Assembly (NCBI GenBank): GCA_013166775.1
Contig: JABLTJ010000026.1
Coordinates: 1 to 51,348, forward strand
Reading direction: 5' to 3'
DNA length: 51,348 bases
Source of the DNA: Promethearchaeati archaeon
Lineage (GTDB): Archaea > Asgardarchaeota > Heimdallarchaeia > Heimdallarchaeales > Heimdallarchaeaceae
Below are positions 17,752 through 26,842 of the stretch, one piece after another. Every line of letters begins with the position of its first letter. The stretch's first letter is position 1. The position numbers were made by a program, and so were the translations under genes. The notes beneath the pieces are model-generated. The model made no database searches, was not told the origin of the DNA, and saw only the letters and a program-made list of their open reading frames with translations.

Positions 17752-17860
17752 TATCTTGCTTTCTAGTTTAAACAGATACTTTAATCTTATTCAATATAGA
17801 TAGCAACAAATGTTTTTATTCTACTCATTTTCTCTTCTATTGTATTAGGAGATAGACTAG

Positions 17861-20236
17861 ATGAAGTTATTCGAACCATATAAGCTAAATCAAATAATAC
17901 TAAAAAACCGACTTATTATGCCTGGAATGGACACCAATTTTGGTGATGAAGAAGGAAACATTCCTGACAAATTAATAGATTACTATGAATTAAGAGCTAA
18001 GGGAGGTATTGGTCTGATTATAGTTGAAGGTGCCTACTTCGATCAAATAGGTGCTGGAACTGCTACTATGCTCAGTATTGATAGCAATAAACGAATACCT
18101 AAGTTTAAAGAATTAGTAAACACCATCAAAAAACACGGAGCCCATGCACTTTTACAGATTTATCATGCAGGTGCTCAAGCATCATCTTATATGATTGGTC
18201 TTCAAGCAGTTGCTCCATCTGCAATACCTTTTGAAATGTCAGGAGAGATGCCAATACCTCTTACAACAAAACAGATTTCTAAAATTGTTAAAGGGTATGG
18301 TGAAGCTTGTTTAAGAGCTAAAAAAGCTGGATTCGATGGTGTAGAAATCCATGCAGGACATGGGTATTTACTCAATCAATTCTTCTCATTAAGAACCAAT
18401 AAACGAAATGATGAATATGGTGGACAGAATTTTGAGAATAGAACTAGAGCAGCTGTTGAAATTATACGTGAAGTAAGAAAGAAATGTGGAAATGATTTCA
18501 TCATAGGTTTTAGATTAAATGGTAGTGATTATATTCTTGAGGGATTGGAAATAGAAGATGTTATCAAAATTGCTAAAATTCTCGAAAAGGAAGGTATAGA
18601 TTTAATCAACATAACTGGCGGTGTTTTTGATAGTCCCCGATTCCCAGTTGTACCTTATATGAACTATCCTAGAGGTTGCTTTGTTCAGAATGCAAGCTTA
18701 GTAAAAGAAGCATTAGAGAAAAACACAATTGCTGTTGTTGGTAGAATAAACACCGCAGATAAAGCAGAGGACATTCTTCAAAACAATGAAGCCGATTTAG
18801 TGGCTACAGGTCGAGCTGTGATTGCAGATCCTGAATTTCCAAATAAAATCAAAGCAAATCAAATTGAATCTATTCGAACTTGTATAGGTTGTAACGCTTG
18901 CTTAAACCAAATAATGACTGAACAACAAGTCCTCTGTTCAATCAATCCAAATCTTATTGCTTCAGACGAAGCTATAGGTACTTCTGATAATCCTCAAAAA
19001 TTACTAGTAGTAGGAGCAGGTCCAGCAGGTTTAGAGTTTGCCAGAATTGCAAAACTAAGAGGACACAATGTTATAGTAATAGAGAAAGAAGCATCGATAG
19101 GTGGTTCGCTAAAATATGCTAAAGTTGCACCAATGAAGAAGGAAGTTCAGAACCTCATCGATTATTGTGAATACATTACGAATAAACTTCAAATAGATAT
19201 TAAACTGAATACTCCTTTCACTGAGGGCATTTTGAAGCAATATGACCCAGACACATTGATACTCGCCACCGGCATTTCACCCAAATTACCGGACATAGAG
19301 GGAATTAGTGAGAATAATTCCAATTACTATTCAGAGATTCTTGGTGGTTCCATACCCAAAGGACAGAAGATTGTCATTCTAGGCGGAGATATGATTGGTC
19401 TAGAACTAGCTGAATTCCTTTCATGTGCAAACAAAGATGTAACAATTATATCGGAGAAAAAGAGACTTGGAACAGATGTTTATTCGTTAGTCGCTAAAGA
19501 GATAATACCTACTATCGAAGAAGATGATAAAATAGAAATAATGTATGAAACAACTGTTTTAGAAATAAAAGACAACAAAATAATAGCTGCCCAAGAAGAT
19601 AAAAGTATTGAAATCGAGTTCGATGAACTTGCTTTAACTTCCGCTCAACCTTCATTGGAAATAGAAAAAACAGTAAAAAACCACATTAAAAGGGTGTTCA
19701 AAATTGGGGATTGTAAAGAAGTCCACCCTAGAAAAATTTTGGATTCAATAAAAGAAGGATATGAACTCGGTCTCATTATAGAAACACCTGAAGCAGATCT
19801 CTTATTTGGTGATTTGCCAGAAGTACAGGATGGTGATTTAAAATCTTTAATGAGAATGAAGATTAAAAGGCGTTCCTTTACAAATGACGATATACCAGAC
19901 TATCTAGATATGATGTCTATGGTATGTAATGAAAATGAAAAGATACGCAAAAAAAATAAGAAAACCAATCTCATTTTCCAGATCTCAATTGGTGATAAGA
20001 AACATTATTTCATTAAAATCGAGAATGGAAACTTTTCTACTGGTGAAGGTAAGGTAGACAACCCAAATGTTACTATTTGGATGGAATCATCAATTGCTGG
20101 AGGAATTTTCGCAGGAACAGTAAACTCAGCTTCAGCTTACATGTCAAAAGAATTGAAATTCGAAGGTTCAATGATACACGGTATTAAGTTCAGAAGCTTA
20201 ACAGAAGCAGTGATAAAAGAGCTAGAAGAATCGTAG
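17861..20236 (+). CDS. Old-yellow-enzyme/2,4-dienoyl-CoA reductase-type flavoprotein fused to an SCP2 domain
   Basis: Residues 1-330 form an FMN TIM barrel: KLFEPYKLNQIILKNRLIMP at the start, then EIHAGHGYLLNQFFS with the catalytic-site HxGHGY, and RNDEYGG. Residues about 338-360 carry the four cysteines of a [4Fe-4S] site (CIGCNACL, then C near IN). Residues 380-660 contain two dinucleotide-binding folds (VVGAGPAGLEFAR and VILGGDMIGLELAEF). This layout matches bacterial 2,4-dienoyl-CoA reductase and trimethylamine dehydrogenase. The last 120 residues add a lipid-binding SCP2-like domain (strand FQISIGDKKHYFIKIENG, then the NPNVTIWMES and MSKELKFEGSM pattern). The 791-residue length exceeds the usual ~650-670 by exactly this domain. 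Reduction of an acyl-CoA or lipid-like enoyl substrate is likely. Confidence 0.9.
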   Translation: MKLFEPYKLNQIILKNRLIMPGMDTNFGDEEGNIPDKLIDYYELRAKGGIGLIIVEGAYFDQIGAGTATMLSIDSNKRIPKFKELVNTIKKHGAHALLQIYHAGAQASSYMIGLQAVAPSAIPFEMSGEMPIPLTTKQISKIVKGYGEACLRAKKAGFDGVEIHAGHGYLLNQFFSLRTNKRNDEYGGQNFENRTRAAVEIIREVRKKCGNDFIIGFRLNGSDYILEGLEIEDVIKIAKILEKEGIDLINITGGVFDSPRFPVVPYMNYPRGCFVQNASLVKEALEKNTIAVVGRINTADKAEDILQNNEADLVATGRAVIADPEFPNKIKANQIESIRTCIGCNACLNQIMTEQQVLCSINPNLIASDEAIGTSDNPQKLLVVGAGPAGLEFARIAKLRGHNVIVIEKEASIGGSLKYAKVAPMKKEVQNLIDYCEYITNKLQIDIKLNTPFTEGILKQYDPDTLILATGISPKLPDIEGISENNSNYYSEILGGSIPKGQKIVILGGDMIGLELAEFLSCANKDVTIISEKKRLGTDVYSLVAKEIIPTIEEDDKIEIMYETTVLEIKDNKIIAAQEDKSIEIEFDELALTSAQPSLEIEKTVKNHIKRVFKIGDCKEVHPRKILDSIKEGYELGLIIETPEADLLFGDLPEVQDGDLKSLMRMKIKRRSFTNDDIPDYLDMMSMVCNENEKIRKKNKKTNLIFQISIGDKKHYFIKIENGNFSTGEGKVDNPNVTIWMESSIAGGIFAGTVNSASAYMSKELKFEGSMIHGIKFRSLTEAVIKELEES

Positions 20237-20319
20237 AATATTGTCTAGATATATTGACAAAACTTAATACTATTATTTTTAGAGTTACCTCAACGATTCA
20301 ATACAAAGGGTTCAGCTTC

Positions 20320-21363
20320 ATGCCTACAGTCTTCAAATATGATAAGGGAATCAAGTTTCTTAAGAAACCTGAGAATCTTACTCTGATAGCTGACCCAACA
20401 ACCGCTAAAGCAGCTAACAATTGCGACGCAGCTTTCATTTCGCACGCACATACTGATCATTCTATTGCTTTTCCAAATGAAGGAATAAAGGTTTTTGCAA
20501 CTAAGATTGCCAGTGAATTATACGAAAAACTAACTTCTAGAAAAGCAAAAAATACTCATTTTGTCGAATATGATAAAAGTTTGAAAATAGAAGATATCGA
20601 AGTTGAATTCATCCAAGCTGGACATCTTCTTGGTGCAGCACAAATAATTTTCTATTTTGAAGATATTACTGTTTGCTATACTGGAGATCTCAGCACAGTT
20701 GATATGATTTCTGTTCCAAAGGCAACAATACCAAAAGAAGATATAGATATTCTAATCATAGAAGCTACTTATGGGAAGTCTGATTTGTTTTTTGAATCTC
20801 GTGAGACAATAAAAATCTCAGTCTTAAACTGGATAGCAGAAAACTTGCAAAAGAATAGAATACCTGTAATCAATATAGGACACTTAGGAGGAGCTCAAGA
20901 GCTTATCGCTTTTCTAAACGAAATGTTATCGGTCGATATCTATTGTGACGATAGAACAAGCGAGATTAATAAAATATACAAAAGAGAAGGCACAAATTTA
21001 CAATGGAACAGCTTTGATATCTTAAATGATGAAGAATTCAAAGAGAAAAATAGTATATGTTTACTTCCGCGTGCTGCAAAAGAATTACCGGAATTCCTTA
21101 AAGATCATAAGACATCTAGAAGCATAGTAACAGGTCAGGCATCACGATTTGCATTTTCAAATTTTGAACAAGCGTTTCCATTTTCCATGCATGCAAATTG
21201 TAATGAGTTATTAGAACATATTAAAGCAATTAATCCTAAAAACGTATATACATTATATGGTTTTGATTCAGAATTGTCTGCAATAGTTAGGCAAAAAATG
21301 AAAATCCCTTCTAGACCATTAAAACTAGCTAAAAAGAAATTTACTCTAGAGGAGTTTTTGTGA
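20320..21363 (+). CDS. Metallo-beta-lactamase-fold nuclease-like protein
   Basis: This 347-residue protein has FISHAHTDHS (HxHxDH) near residue 46, FIQAGHLLGAAQI (third site) near 106, CYTGDLS (bridging Asp) near 125, and SMHANCNEL near 287, as in RNA/DNA-processing MBL proteins of the CPSF/SNM1 type. A segment IEATYG fits the family. The beta-CASP insert appears reduced, so it is closer to the exonuclease-like proteins of this superfamily. The ATG at 20320 is preferred over the TTG at 20254 because homologues begin shortly before the first strand. It follows the OYE gene by 83 bases. Confidence 0.82.
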   Translation: MPTVFKYDKGIKFLKKPENLTLIADPTTAKAANNCDAAFISHAHTDHSIAFPNEGIKVFATKIASELYEKLTSRKAKNTHFVEYDKSLKIEDIEVEFIQAGHLLGAAQIIFYFEDITVCYTGDLSTVDMISVPKATIPKEDIDILIIEATYGKSDLFFESRETIKISVLNWIAENLQKNRIPVINIGHLGGAQELIAFLNEMLSVDIYCDDRTSEINKIYKREGTNLQWNSFDILNDEEFKEKNSICLLPRAAKELPEFLKDHKTSRSIVTGQASRFAFSNFEQAFPFSMHANCNELLEHIKAINPKNVYTLYGFDSELSAIVRQKMKIPSRPLKLAKKKFTLEEFL

Positions 21364-21376
21364 AAAAATGAAAGAA

Positions 21377-21865
21377 TTACAAAAGATATTCGTCTTCTTT
21401 TTCTTTTTCTACTGATTTTTCAATAACTCGGATTGATTCCCCTGTAATTGTTACAGGTATTTGTAGATCCATAGCAAGTAATTCTACAGTGACTTCCTCT
21501 TTTCCAACATTTATATCAAGAACTCTCGCTCTCGATCCCTTGAATGGACCATTAATTACTTCTACTATATCGTTTATATCTACGCCTTCAATTACCGGTC
21601 TTGGAATGAGGAAATGATCCAATTCTTCTAAAGGTATTTCTTCAGCTCTAGAAGCTCTTGGGCGTTTACGTACGTGTCTCATTCCTTCAACAAGAAGCTC
21701 TACATCATCGATTGAACTAGCTTCAACGAAAATATACCCTTTTAATCCTCCAGGAACTAAAACAGAAAGAATTTGTAAGTGAGATCTGTTTTCAGCTCTT
21801 CGAGCTAATTGCTCACTTAATGAATGTTCTTGACCAATAGTAGTTCTTAGAGCATATATGGGCAT
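21377..21865 (-). CDS. spt5: Transcription elongation factor Spt5 (NusG homologue)
   Basis: Archaeal Spt5 clamps RNA polymerase together with Spt4. The NGN domain (about residues 1-85) includes YALRTTIGQEHSLSEQLA and LKGYIFVEA. The KOW domain contains GVDINDIVEVINGPFKGSRA and the strand EVTVELLA. I placed the start at the ATG 21865, with GTGA just upstream; a GTG three codons earlier is also in frame. It ends the uL11-SecE-Spt5 group on the minus strand and converges on the MBL gene. Confidence 0.95.
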   Translation of the reverse strand: MPIYALRTTIGQEHSLSEQLARRAENRSHLQILSVLVPGGLKGYIFVEASSIDDVELLVEGMRHVRKRPRASRAEEIPLEELDHFLIPRPVIEGVDINDIVEVINGPFKGSRARVLDINVGKEEVTVELLAMDLQIPVTITGESIRVIEKSVEKEKEDEYLL

Positions 21866-21907
21866 TTCTTTCACTTCATTGTACTTTTTTGAATTTTAAA
21901 CTAAATT

Positions 21908-22108
21908 TTAACCTGATTGTTGTATAGCGTTTATTATTGCGTTAAATAGTAGACTCAGAACATATCCAATAACTCCGATAACAACAACTCCTATAGCACT
22001 CATTTTTGTAGTGATTGATAATTCTCTTCTACTAGGTAATTTTGCATGTCTAAGTAGTCGCTTACTACTGGAAAGGAAGGTTCTAGTTTTATTTACTATT
22101 TTACTCAT
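21908..22108 (-). CDS. secE: Preprotein translocase subunit SecE/Sec61-gamma
   Basis: A 66-residue tail-anchored protein. The amphipathic N-terminal helix (FLSSSKRLLRHAKLPSRREL) carries the conserved basic stretch before a K-P-S/T pattern, followed by one membrane segment IGVVVIGVIGYVLSLLF (about 39-56). Length and layout match archaeal SecE. The neighbours Spt5 and uL11 support it, since these genes are commonly clustered in archaea. Confidence 0.93.
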   Translation of the reverse strand: MSKIVNKTRTFLSSSKRLLRHAKLPSRRELSITTKMSAIGVVVIGVIGYVLSLLFNAIINAIQQSG

Positions 22109-22180
22109 TTAATTAACCTCTACAGTTGTTTTTCTTACATGTTTTTATTTATTCTGATGATTTACTCTTCTTTATTCTTC

Positions 22181-22666
22181 TTAATCAAGAAGCTCATCAT
22201 ACTTTCCTGCATCAATTTCCTTTTGTACGTCTCTAGGATCTTTTTCTTCACAAGTTACTCCTATTGTAACCATGGTTCCTAGAATCTCTTTGCAGGCAGT
22301 TTTTGTTGAAGAAGCAGTTAAATCCGTCCACTTGGATTTTGCTATTTCAATTAACTGGGAAAATGTAATGTTTCCTACGATCTCAGTATTTGGTGTTCCG
22401 GACCCTTTTGAAATGCCTGCTGCTTTAAGAACTAAAGCAGATGCTGGAGGAATACCAATCTCAATTTCAAAACCTCTTGTTTTCTTATTAACTGTAACCT
22501 TTACAGGTACTTTCATACCTGAGTAAGCTTTAGTTTTAGAATTGATTTCATCAACAATACCCTTAATATTAACGCCCAGTGGACCTAAAGCGGGACCCAT
22601 TGCACCTCCAGAAGATGCATTTCCGCCATCCACTAGTAAATCTACAGTAACAAGGTCTGCACTCAT
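22181..22666 (-). CDS. rpl11: Large-subunit ribosomal protein uL11
   Basis: This 161-residue protein has the uL11 signature GPALGPLGVNIKGIVDEIN near residue 25, the strand VPVKVTVNKKTRGFEIEI, and PPASALVLKAAGISKGSGTP. The C-terminal RNA-binding domain includes KILGTMVTIGV-type sequence (KEILGTMVTIGVTC). It is the first gene of the group before SecE and Spt5. In many archaea the order is secE-spt5-rpl11, so the order here is rearranged. uL1 and uL10 do not follow. Confidence 0.97.
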   Translation of the reverse strand: MSADLVTVDLLVDGGNASSGGAMGPALGPLGVNIKGIVDEINSKTKAYSGMKVPVKVTVNKKTRGFEIEIGIPPASALVLKAAGISKGSGTPNTEIVGNITFSQLIEIAKSKWTDLTASSTKTACKEILGTMVTIGVTCEEKDPRDVQKEIDAGKYDELLD

Positions 22667-22818
22667 TTTTTCTTCCTCTTGAAACTATATTAGTTCTAAT
22701 CAGAAGCAAAAGAAACTCTAAATAAAGGTAACGATTTCTAACCAAAGGATAAATTTGCTAATATAATGTATCATAAGATCTAATTCTGGTTAAAATGTTC
22801 CTTCTTCTCTAAATCCAA

Positions 22819-22830
22819 AATATTTATAAT
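22819..22830 (+). promoter_or_regulatory. TATA box candidate for the LSm-eL37 genes
   Basis: AAATATTTATAA lies about 45 bases before the LSm start in the divergent gap to uL11 and matches an archaeal TATA element. Confidence 0.45.
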
Positions 22831-22873
22831 GAAAGCATAGAGTTTTGAAAACATAACAATTGGAGCTACAACC

Positions 22874-23098
22874 ATGTCATCTAAACCAATGGATATACTT
22901 AACCAAGCCAGGGAAAAACGTGTCTTAATACGTTTAAGAGGCAATCGTCGTATGAGAGGAATCCTCAAAAATTATGATATTCATCTAAATTTGACTTTAG
23001 AGGATGCTGAAGAAATAGGAGAAGAAGGAAGCTTAAAATTAGGCGACATAATTGTCAGAGGAGACAATGTGATAATGATAAGCCCTCCTCCAAAATAA
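22874..23098 (+). CDS. Archaeal Sm-like protein (LSm)
   Basis: A 74-residue Sm-fold RNA-binding protein. The Sm1 motif is seen as KRVLIRLRGNRRMRGILKNY with DIHLNLTLEDAEE, and Sm2 as LGDIIVRGDNVIMISPP. The IVRGxNVxxI pattern is diagnostic. It is expected to form a heptameric ring that binds U-rich RNA. eL37 starts 18 bases downstream, a gene pair conserved in archaea. Confidence 0.97.
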   Translation: MSSKPMDILNQAREKRVLIRLRGNRRMRGILKNYDIHLNLTLEDAEEIGEEGSLKLGDIIVRGDNVIMISPPPK

Positions 23099-23116
23099 AA
23101 ATAGAGGTCGATAACA

Positions 23117-23281
23117 ATGACAAAAGGAACACCATCATTTGGAAGACACAATAAAAAATCAACCCATATAGTTTGTAGAAGATGTGGTAAGCACTCTTTT
23201 CATAAACGTCATAAGGAATGTGCATCATGTGGTTTCGGTAAAACAACTAAGATCCGAAGTTATGCTTGGCACAAACACTAG
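23117..23281 (+). CDS. rpl37e: Large-subunit ribosomal protein eL37
   Basis: A 54-residue basic protein, [20 protein letters not shown] followed by RRCG and ECASCGFG. The two CxxC pairs form the zinc ribbon of eL37, and the start KGTPSFG is diagnostic. It follows LSm by 18 bases and probably shares its transcript. Confidence 0.97.
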   Translation: MTKGTPSFGRHNKKSTHIVCRRCGKHSFHKRHKECASCGFGKTTKIRSYAWHKH

Positions 23282-23319
23282 AATATTGTGACAAATTTAA
23301 TTATTTTATCTCTAAAAAA

Positions 23320-23396
23320 GGGCCGGTAGATCAGCCTGGAAGATCGCTTCCTTGGCATGGAAGAGGCCGCGAGTTCGAATCTCGCCCGGTCCACCA
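23320..23396 (+). tRNA. tRNA-Ala (anticodon GGC)
   Basis: Acceptor GGGCCGG pairs with CCGGTCC and contains the G3-U70 pair that identifies tRNA-Ala, followed by A and an encoded CCA. Anticodon stem CTTCC/GGAAG closes loop TTGGCAT, giving GGC. No intron. Confidence 0.95.
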
Positions 23397-23480
23397 TTTT
23401 AGTAAAAGTAAAAGACGATTTTTAGGCGGTTTAATTACATTTTATTACTTTTTACGAAGGTCGTTTTTCAATCTTAAATA

Positions 23481-23490
23481 AATTTATATA
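23481..23490 (+). promoter_or_regulatory. TATA box candidate for the TPR/coiled-coil protein
   Basis: AATTTATATA is centred about 28 bases before the ATG at 23513. At this distance the transcript would start at or very near the ATG, so a leaderless mRNA is likely. Confidence 0.55.
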
Positions 23491-23512
23491 TTGTTAATGT
23501 GCCTTTAGAGAT

Positions 23513-25177
23513 ATGGAAAAATCATATGACGAGAACCTAGCTAAACTTATGTCAGAGGCTCGTGATTTATTTAAGAGTGAGAATTTTGCAGATTCTGCAA
23601 GAAAATATTTAGAAGCAGCCAAGAATCAAGAATCAGCAAGAGGGATGGCTCAAGCTGAGGATTTATATCATGAAGCAATTAAGAATTTTATAAGAGCTTC
23701 AGAAGAAAATAAAGAAAAGAAGCAATTTCGTATGAGTGCTCAAAATCTCTATTACGTTGTTCAAATATTCAAAAAATTAGGGGTGGAGGAAGATTGGAAG
23801 GCTGCAACATCTGCAGTTGTTGATGATTTAGTTAATGCAGCACAGGAATACTTAATGTGGAACGAATATGATAGAGGGATAATTCTTATTTCAACTGCAT
23901 GTTTCTTCTTATTCTCAACAGAAGATTTTCAAACAGCCGAACAATTATATTTACAATATGTAGAACAGATAAAGGATGATCCAGGTTTTACTCGGGCTCA
24001 GCAAATTCTTTATGCTGCTGGTCATGCAATTAAAGCTATAAAGGATTCAGATACTACTTCTCTCCTAAATGCACAACAACTTGTTGGTAGTCATCTTAAA
24101 CCAGGTTTAAGTCAAATAGTTGGAGATTTATTTTTCCCTGCTCTAGATGATGCAATGGATAATGTTGTCAAAATTTTCCGTTCAAAAATAAAGTTGCCAA
24201 AAATTGTTCCAGAACTTAAAATTTCAAGAGACTTAGTTCTAAATGAACCTGCGGATCTCACAATTTTCCTGGAAAATGAAGGGCAAGGAGACGCATTCAA
24301 TCTTATATTTAAGCTCAATATGCCAGATGGATTAGAAATTCTTGAAGGAAGCAAAGAATTCACACTCAGTCAACTACTTGCTCAAGAAACCTATGAATAC
24401 AAATTAGTTGTACGTGGTATGTCAGGTATTGGTGACGTCACTCATGAATTGAATGCAAATATTACTTTTCAAGATCAATTACAAACAAAACAAACAATGA
24501 TGATTGGTCCTTACGACTTAATTTTCAGAGAAAAAAGCTTAGTCAGAGAACTTGAAGTTGAACTTGTCGAACTTTCAGAGAAAAATACCAAACTACAAAA
24601 ACAAATGACTTCAACTGATGTAATTCCTGAAGAAGCTACCAAACTTATGATTGATTTTGTAACAACAATTATTCGAGAATCCGAAGAGGTAATTACTAAA
24701 GAGGAATTTGAAACAGTACGAGCTAATATTAAAAGCATTGAATATTTCCACGGTTTAATACAGACATTAACAAGCAAGGAGTTTATTCACCCCCTTATCG
24801 AAAAACGTGAAAATGCTTTGAATGAAAAAGTAGAACAAGCAAAAATCGAACTTCAAGAAGAGTTGAATGTTCAACTTGAGGATCAGAAGGAAGCACTAAA
24901 ACAAGAGCAACAAAAAGAAATAGAAGAACTCAGACAAAGTTTCAACAGCGAGAAAGAAACTGAGCAAAAGGAATTAATAGAAAAACTAGAAGAAGATCAT
25001 CAAAAAGACATTGCAGAACTGAGAGACGAATTTGAACAGAGACTAAAAAATGAGCTTGATGAACAAAGATTAAAATTTGAAGATGAAAAGAAGAAGGTTT
25101 TAGAAGAACAAGAAGCAGTTCTGAGAGCTGAATTTCAAAAGCTGTTATCTGAATCACAGGATAAAAAAAGAAGATAA
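23513..25177 (+). CDS. TPR-like, beta-sandwich and coiled-coil protein
   Basis: The 554 residues fall into three parts. Residues 1-215 are helical repeats of TPR/SNAP-like character (LMSEARDLFKSENFADSARK, YLEAAKNQES, then AEDLYHEAIKNFIRASEE). Residues about 225-335 look like a CARDB-type beta-sandwich (PELKISRDLVLNEPADLTIF, LENEGQGDAFN). Residues about 340-554 include a long charged coiled coil rich in E, K and Q (EELRQSFNSEKETEQKELIE, with heptads to the C-terminus). No signal peptide is seen, so it is probably cytoplasmic. A scaffold or membrane-trafficking role is plausible in an Asgard setting, but this is inference. Confidence 0.8.
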   Translation: MEKSYDENLAKLMSEARDLFKSENFADSARKYLEAAKNQESARGMAQAEDLYHEAIKNFIRASEENKEKKQFRMSAQNLYYVVQIFKKLGVEEDWKAATSAVVDDLVNAAQEYLMWNEYDRGIILISTACFFLFSTEDFQTAEQLYLQYVEQIKDDPGFTRAQQILYAAGHAIKAIKDSDTTSLLNAQQLVGSHLKPGLSQIVGDLFFPALDDAMDNVVKIFRSKIKLPKIVPELKISRDLVLNEPADLTIFLENEGQGDAFNLIFKLNMPDGLEILEGSKEFTLSQLLAQETYEYKLVVRGMSGIGDVTHELNANITFQDQLQTKQTMMIGPYDLIFREKSLVRELEVELVELSEKNTKLQKQMTSTDVIPEEATKLMIDFVTTIIRESEEVITKEEFETVRANIKSIEYFHGLIQTLTSKEFIHPLIEKRENALNEKVEQAKIELQEELNVQLEDQKEALKQEQQKEIEELRQSFNSEKETEQKELIEKLEEDHQKDIAELRDEFEQRLKNELDEQRLKFEDEKKKVLEEQEAVLRAEFQKLLSESQDKKRR

Positions 25178-25204
25178 TGAAGCAACTATCATCTCTTAAA
25201 ATCA

Positions 25205-25606
25205 TTATTTTTTACTTATTATCCTCTTTTGAGTATTCAATTTAATATAATCATCTGTTTTTATGAAACTCACAACATCTTCTTCTGGTTGATCTACTAA
25301 GGGGATTTCAGCAAGAATTGCACCAGCTATAACAATCGTTTCAGCTATATTTGCTATGAAAGCTAAGGGAGCCACACCATTCACTCTCAAGCCATATATA
25401 ATATAAGAACCAACTGTAGAGCCCTTTCCTTTTGGAAAAACAAAGATTTTGTCAGCTATTGATTGTCCGTTTAATGGATTCTCTGAATCGATTATTTTTC
25501 CAGTTTTGGGATCTATTCCCCCAAAAAAAGAAATAGCAATAGGTGACACTAATGCTGGTCCTTCAACCAAGCCATCAACTATTGGTCTTATCGAAATTTT
25601 TTTCAT
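25205..25606 (-). CDS. Phosphomevalonate dehydratase, small subunit
   Basis: A 133-residue protein of the aconitase X small-subunit family (DUF126). It contains IVDGLVEGPALVSPIAISFF near the N-terminus, VFPKGKGSTVGSYIIYGL (about residues 56-73), and the hydrophobic PLAFIANIAETIVIAGAILAEIPLVD segment. Together with the large subunit it dehydrates mevalonate 5-phosphate to trans-anhydromevalonate phosphate in the archaeal modified mevalonate pathway to isoprenoid lipids. Its ATG overlaps the end of the large-subunit gene by four bases (ATGA), which indicates coupled translation. Confidence 0.95.
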   Translation of the reverse strand: MKKISIRPIVDGLVEGPALVSPIAISFFGGIDPKTGKIIDSENPLNGQSIADKIFVFPKGKGSTVGSYIIYGLRVNGVAPLAFIANIAETIVIAGAILAEIPLVDQPEEDVVSFIKTDDYIKLNTQKRIISKK

Positions 25607-26802
25607 TGAACAACACTTTCCATTATTTCGTTTAGTGAAAGAAGATTAACATTGATTGTACCATCTCTTGTAAGATAAAAAGCAGCCTTCGCTGAATTTG
25701 TTAAGATGTTTTCGAATTTTTCACTGATTGCAGGGGAAACAACCATACATGTATCAGTAAAAACCCTAATACCTTTTTTTTCTAATTCATAAATAAGTCT
25801 AGATGCCTTTTCATCTTGTGAGATGAGTTTAGAGGTAAATATCCATACTTCAATTTCATCTTTGATTTTGGCATTCTGTGTGTATTCATTAATTAGTTGC
25901 AAATCTACCAAACTAGTATGTGGGCACCCAATTGCAACCAAATCTGCATGATCTTTAATTTGATTAAAGTGTTCGTAGACTTTCTCTTTGTCTTCTTCCG
26001 CATAAACGATTTTGTTTTCTATTTCTGTTGTTTTTACAGTCTTTGCTTCAGGAGTTTTTGCTTCAACATGAAAAAGTGGTACACTTCCAGAAGCAGCTAT
26101 TGCAGATGAAAGCATCTTTGCTTCATCAATCGTAAAGCTACTGAAACTATTGAAAAGTGGAATAGAATCCCCAAACATCTCCCCATACCAATACCCTAAA
26201 GCTGAAAAATCTGATAATGTTTTTGTTTCTGCTTTCACTTCAACGAAAGTTTTAGGTATACGATTTTCCTCTTTATGCATACCATAATTTGCAGTAAAAC
26301 CTGTTATTGCAGAAGCAAGAGACGAAGGACCGCCTTCTCTATTTGTTCTTGCACCAAAAAAACTATTTGCCATTGATACTGCAGACGATTCGCTCCATGC
26401 CAAATGATCACCAAAAGAAGGTTCTAATCCAATCAGATAGGGAGTGCAAGTAAGAGTAGTTTCTATTCCCATTTCCTCATAGTGTTTTAGTATTTCAAAT
26501 TGCTTTTCCGCGAATATTGTTCTTACTCCCATCTCCTTCCATCTCAATCTATCCATCCCCGCGGGATTTAACCAACTAGGGACTTTCACCTTTACTTTGT
26601 CACTAGATAATAAATCGAAAAATGAAAAAATTGCATCTCCTACAGTATGATAAGAAACTCCAGCAATCTGGGCGCTCTTTATTTGAATAAGTTTATCTGC
26701 GTTATTTACTACTCCGATTTTTATAATTAGATTCATCATTTTTGCAATAGCATTACCCTTTTCTCCAGCTAGCAATCTTTCTTGATTCTTTGTTAGATAC
26801 AT
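25603..26802 (-). CDS. Phosphomevalonate dehydratase, large subunit
   Basis: A 399-residue aconitase X catalytic subunit (DUF521). It contains LLAGEKGNAIAKMMNLIIKI near the start, AGVSYHTVGDA (about residues 48-58), and TCTPYLIGLEPSFGDHLAWS (about 118-137). SESSAVSMANSFFGARTNREGGP (about 137-159) is the Cys/Ser-flanked substrate region, and IGCPHTSLVDL (about 294) contributes a cluster cysteine. It needs an Fe-S cluster. It is translationally coupled to the small subunit. The MagIII-like glycosylase gene lies 40 bases upstream on the same strand, possibly in the same transcript. No other mevalonate genes are in the window. Confidence 0.95.
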   Translation of the reverse strand: MYLTKNQERLLAGEKGNAIAKMMNLIIKIGVVNNADKLIQIKSAQIAGVSYHTVGDAIFSFFDLLSSDKVKVKVPSWLNPAGMDRLRWKEMGVRTIFAEKQFEILKHYEEMGIETTLTCTPYLIGLEPSFGDHLAWSESSAVSMANSFFGARTNREGGPSSLASAITGFTANYGMHKEENRIPKTFVEVKAETKTLSDFSALGYWYGEMFGDSIPLFNSFSSFTIDEAKMLSSAIAASGSVPLFHVEAKTPEAKTVKTTEIENKIVYAEEDKEKVYEHFNQIKDHADLVAIGCPHTSLVDLQLINEYTQNAKIKDEIEVWIFTSKLISQDEKASRLIYELEKKGIRVFTDTCMVVSPAISEKFENILTNSAKAAFYLTRDGTINVNLLSLNEIMESVVQ

Positions 26803-26842
26803 CTTCGAATCCTGCTTAAATGATTTTAATTACACTATAATA

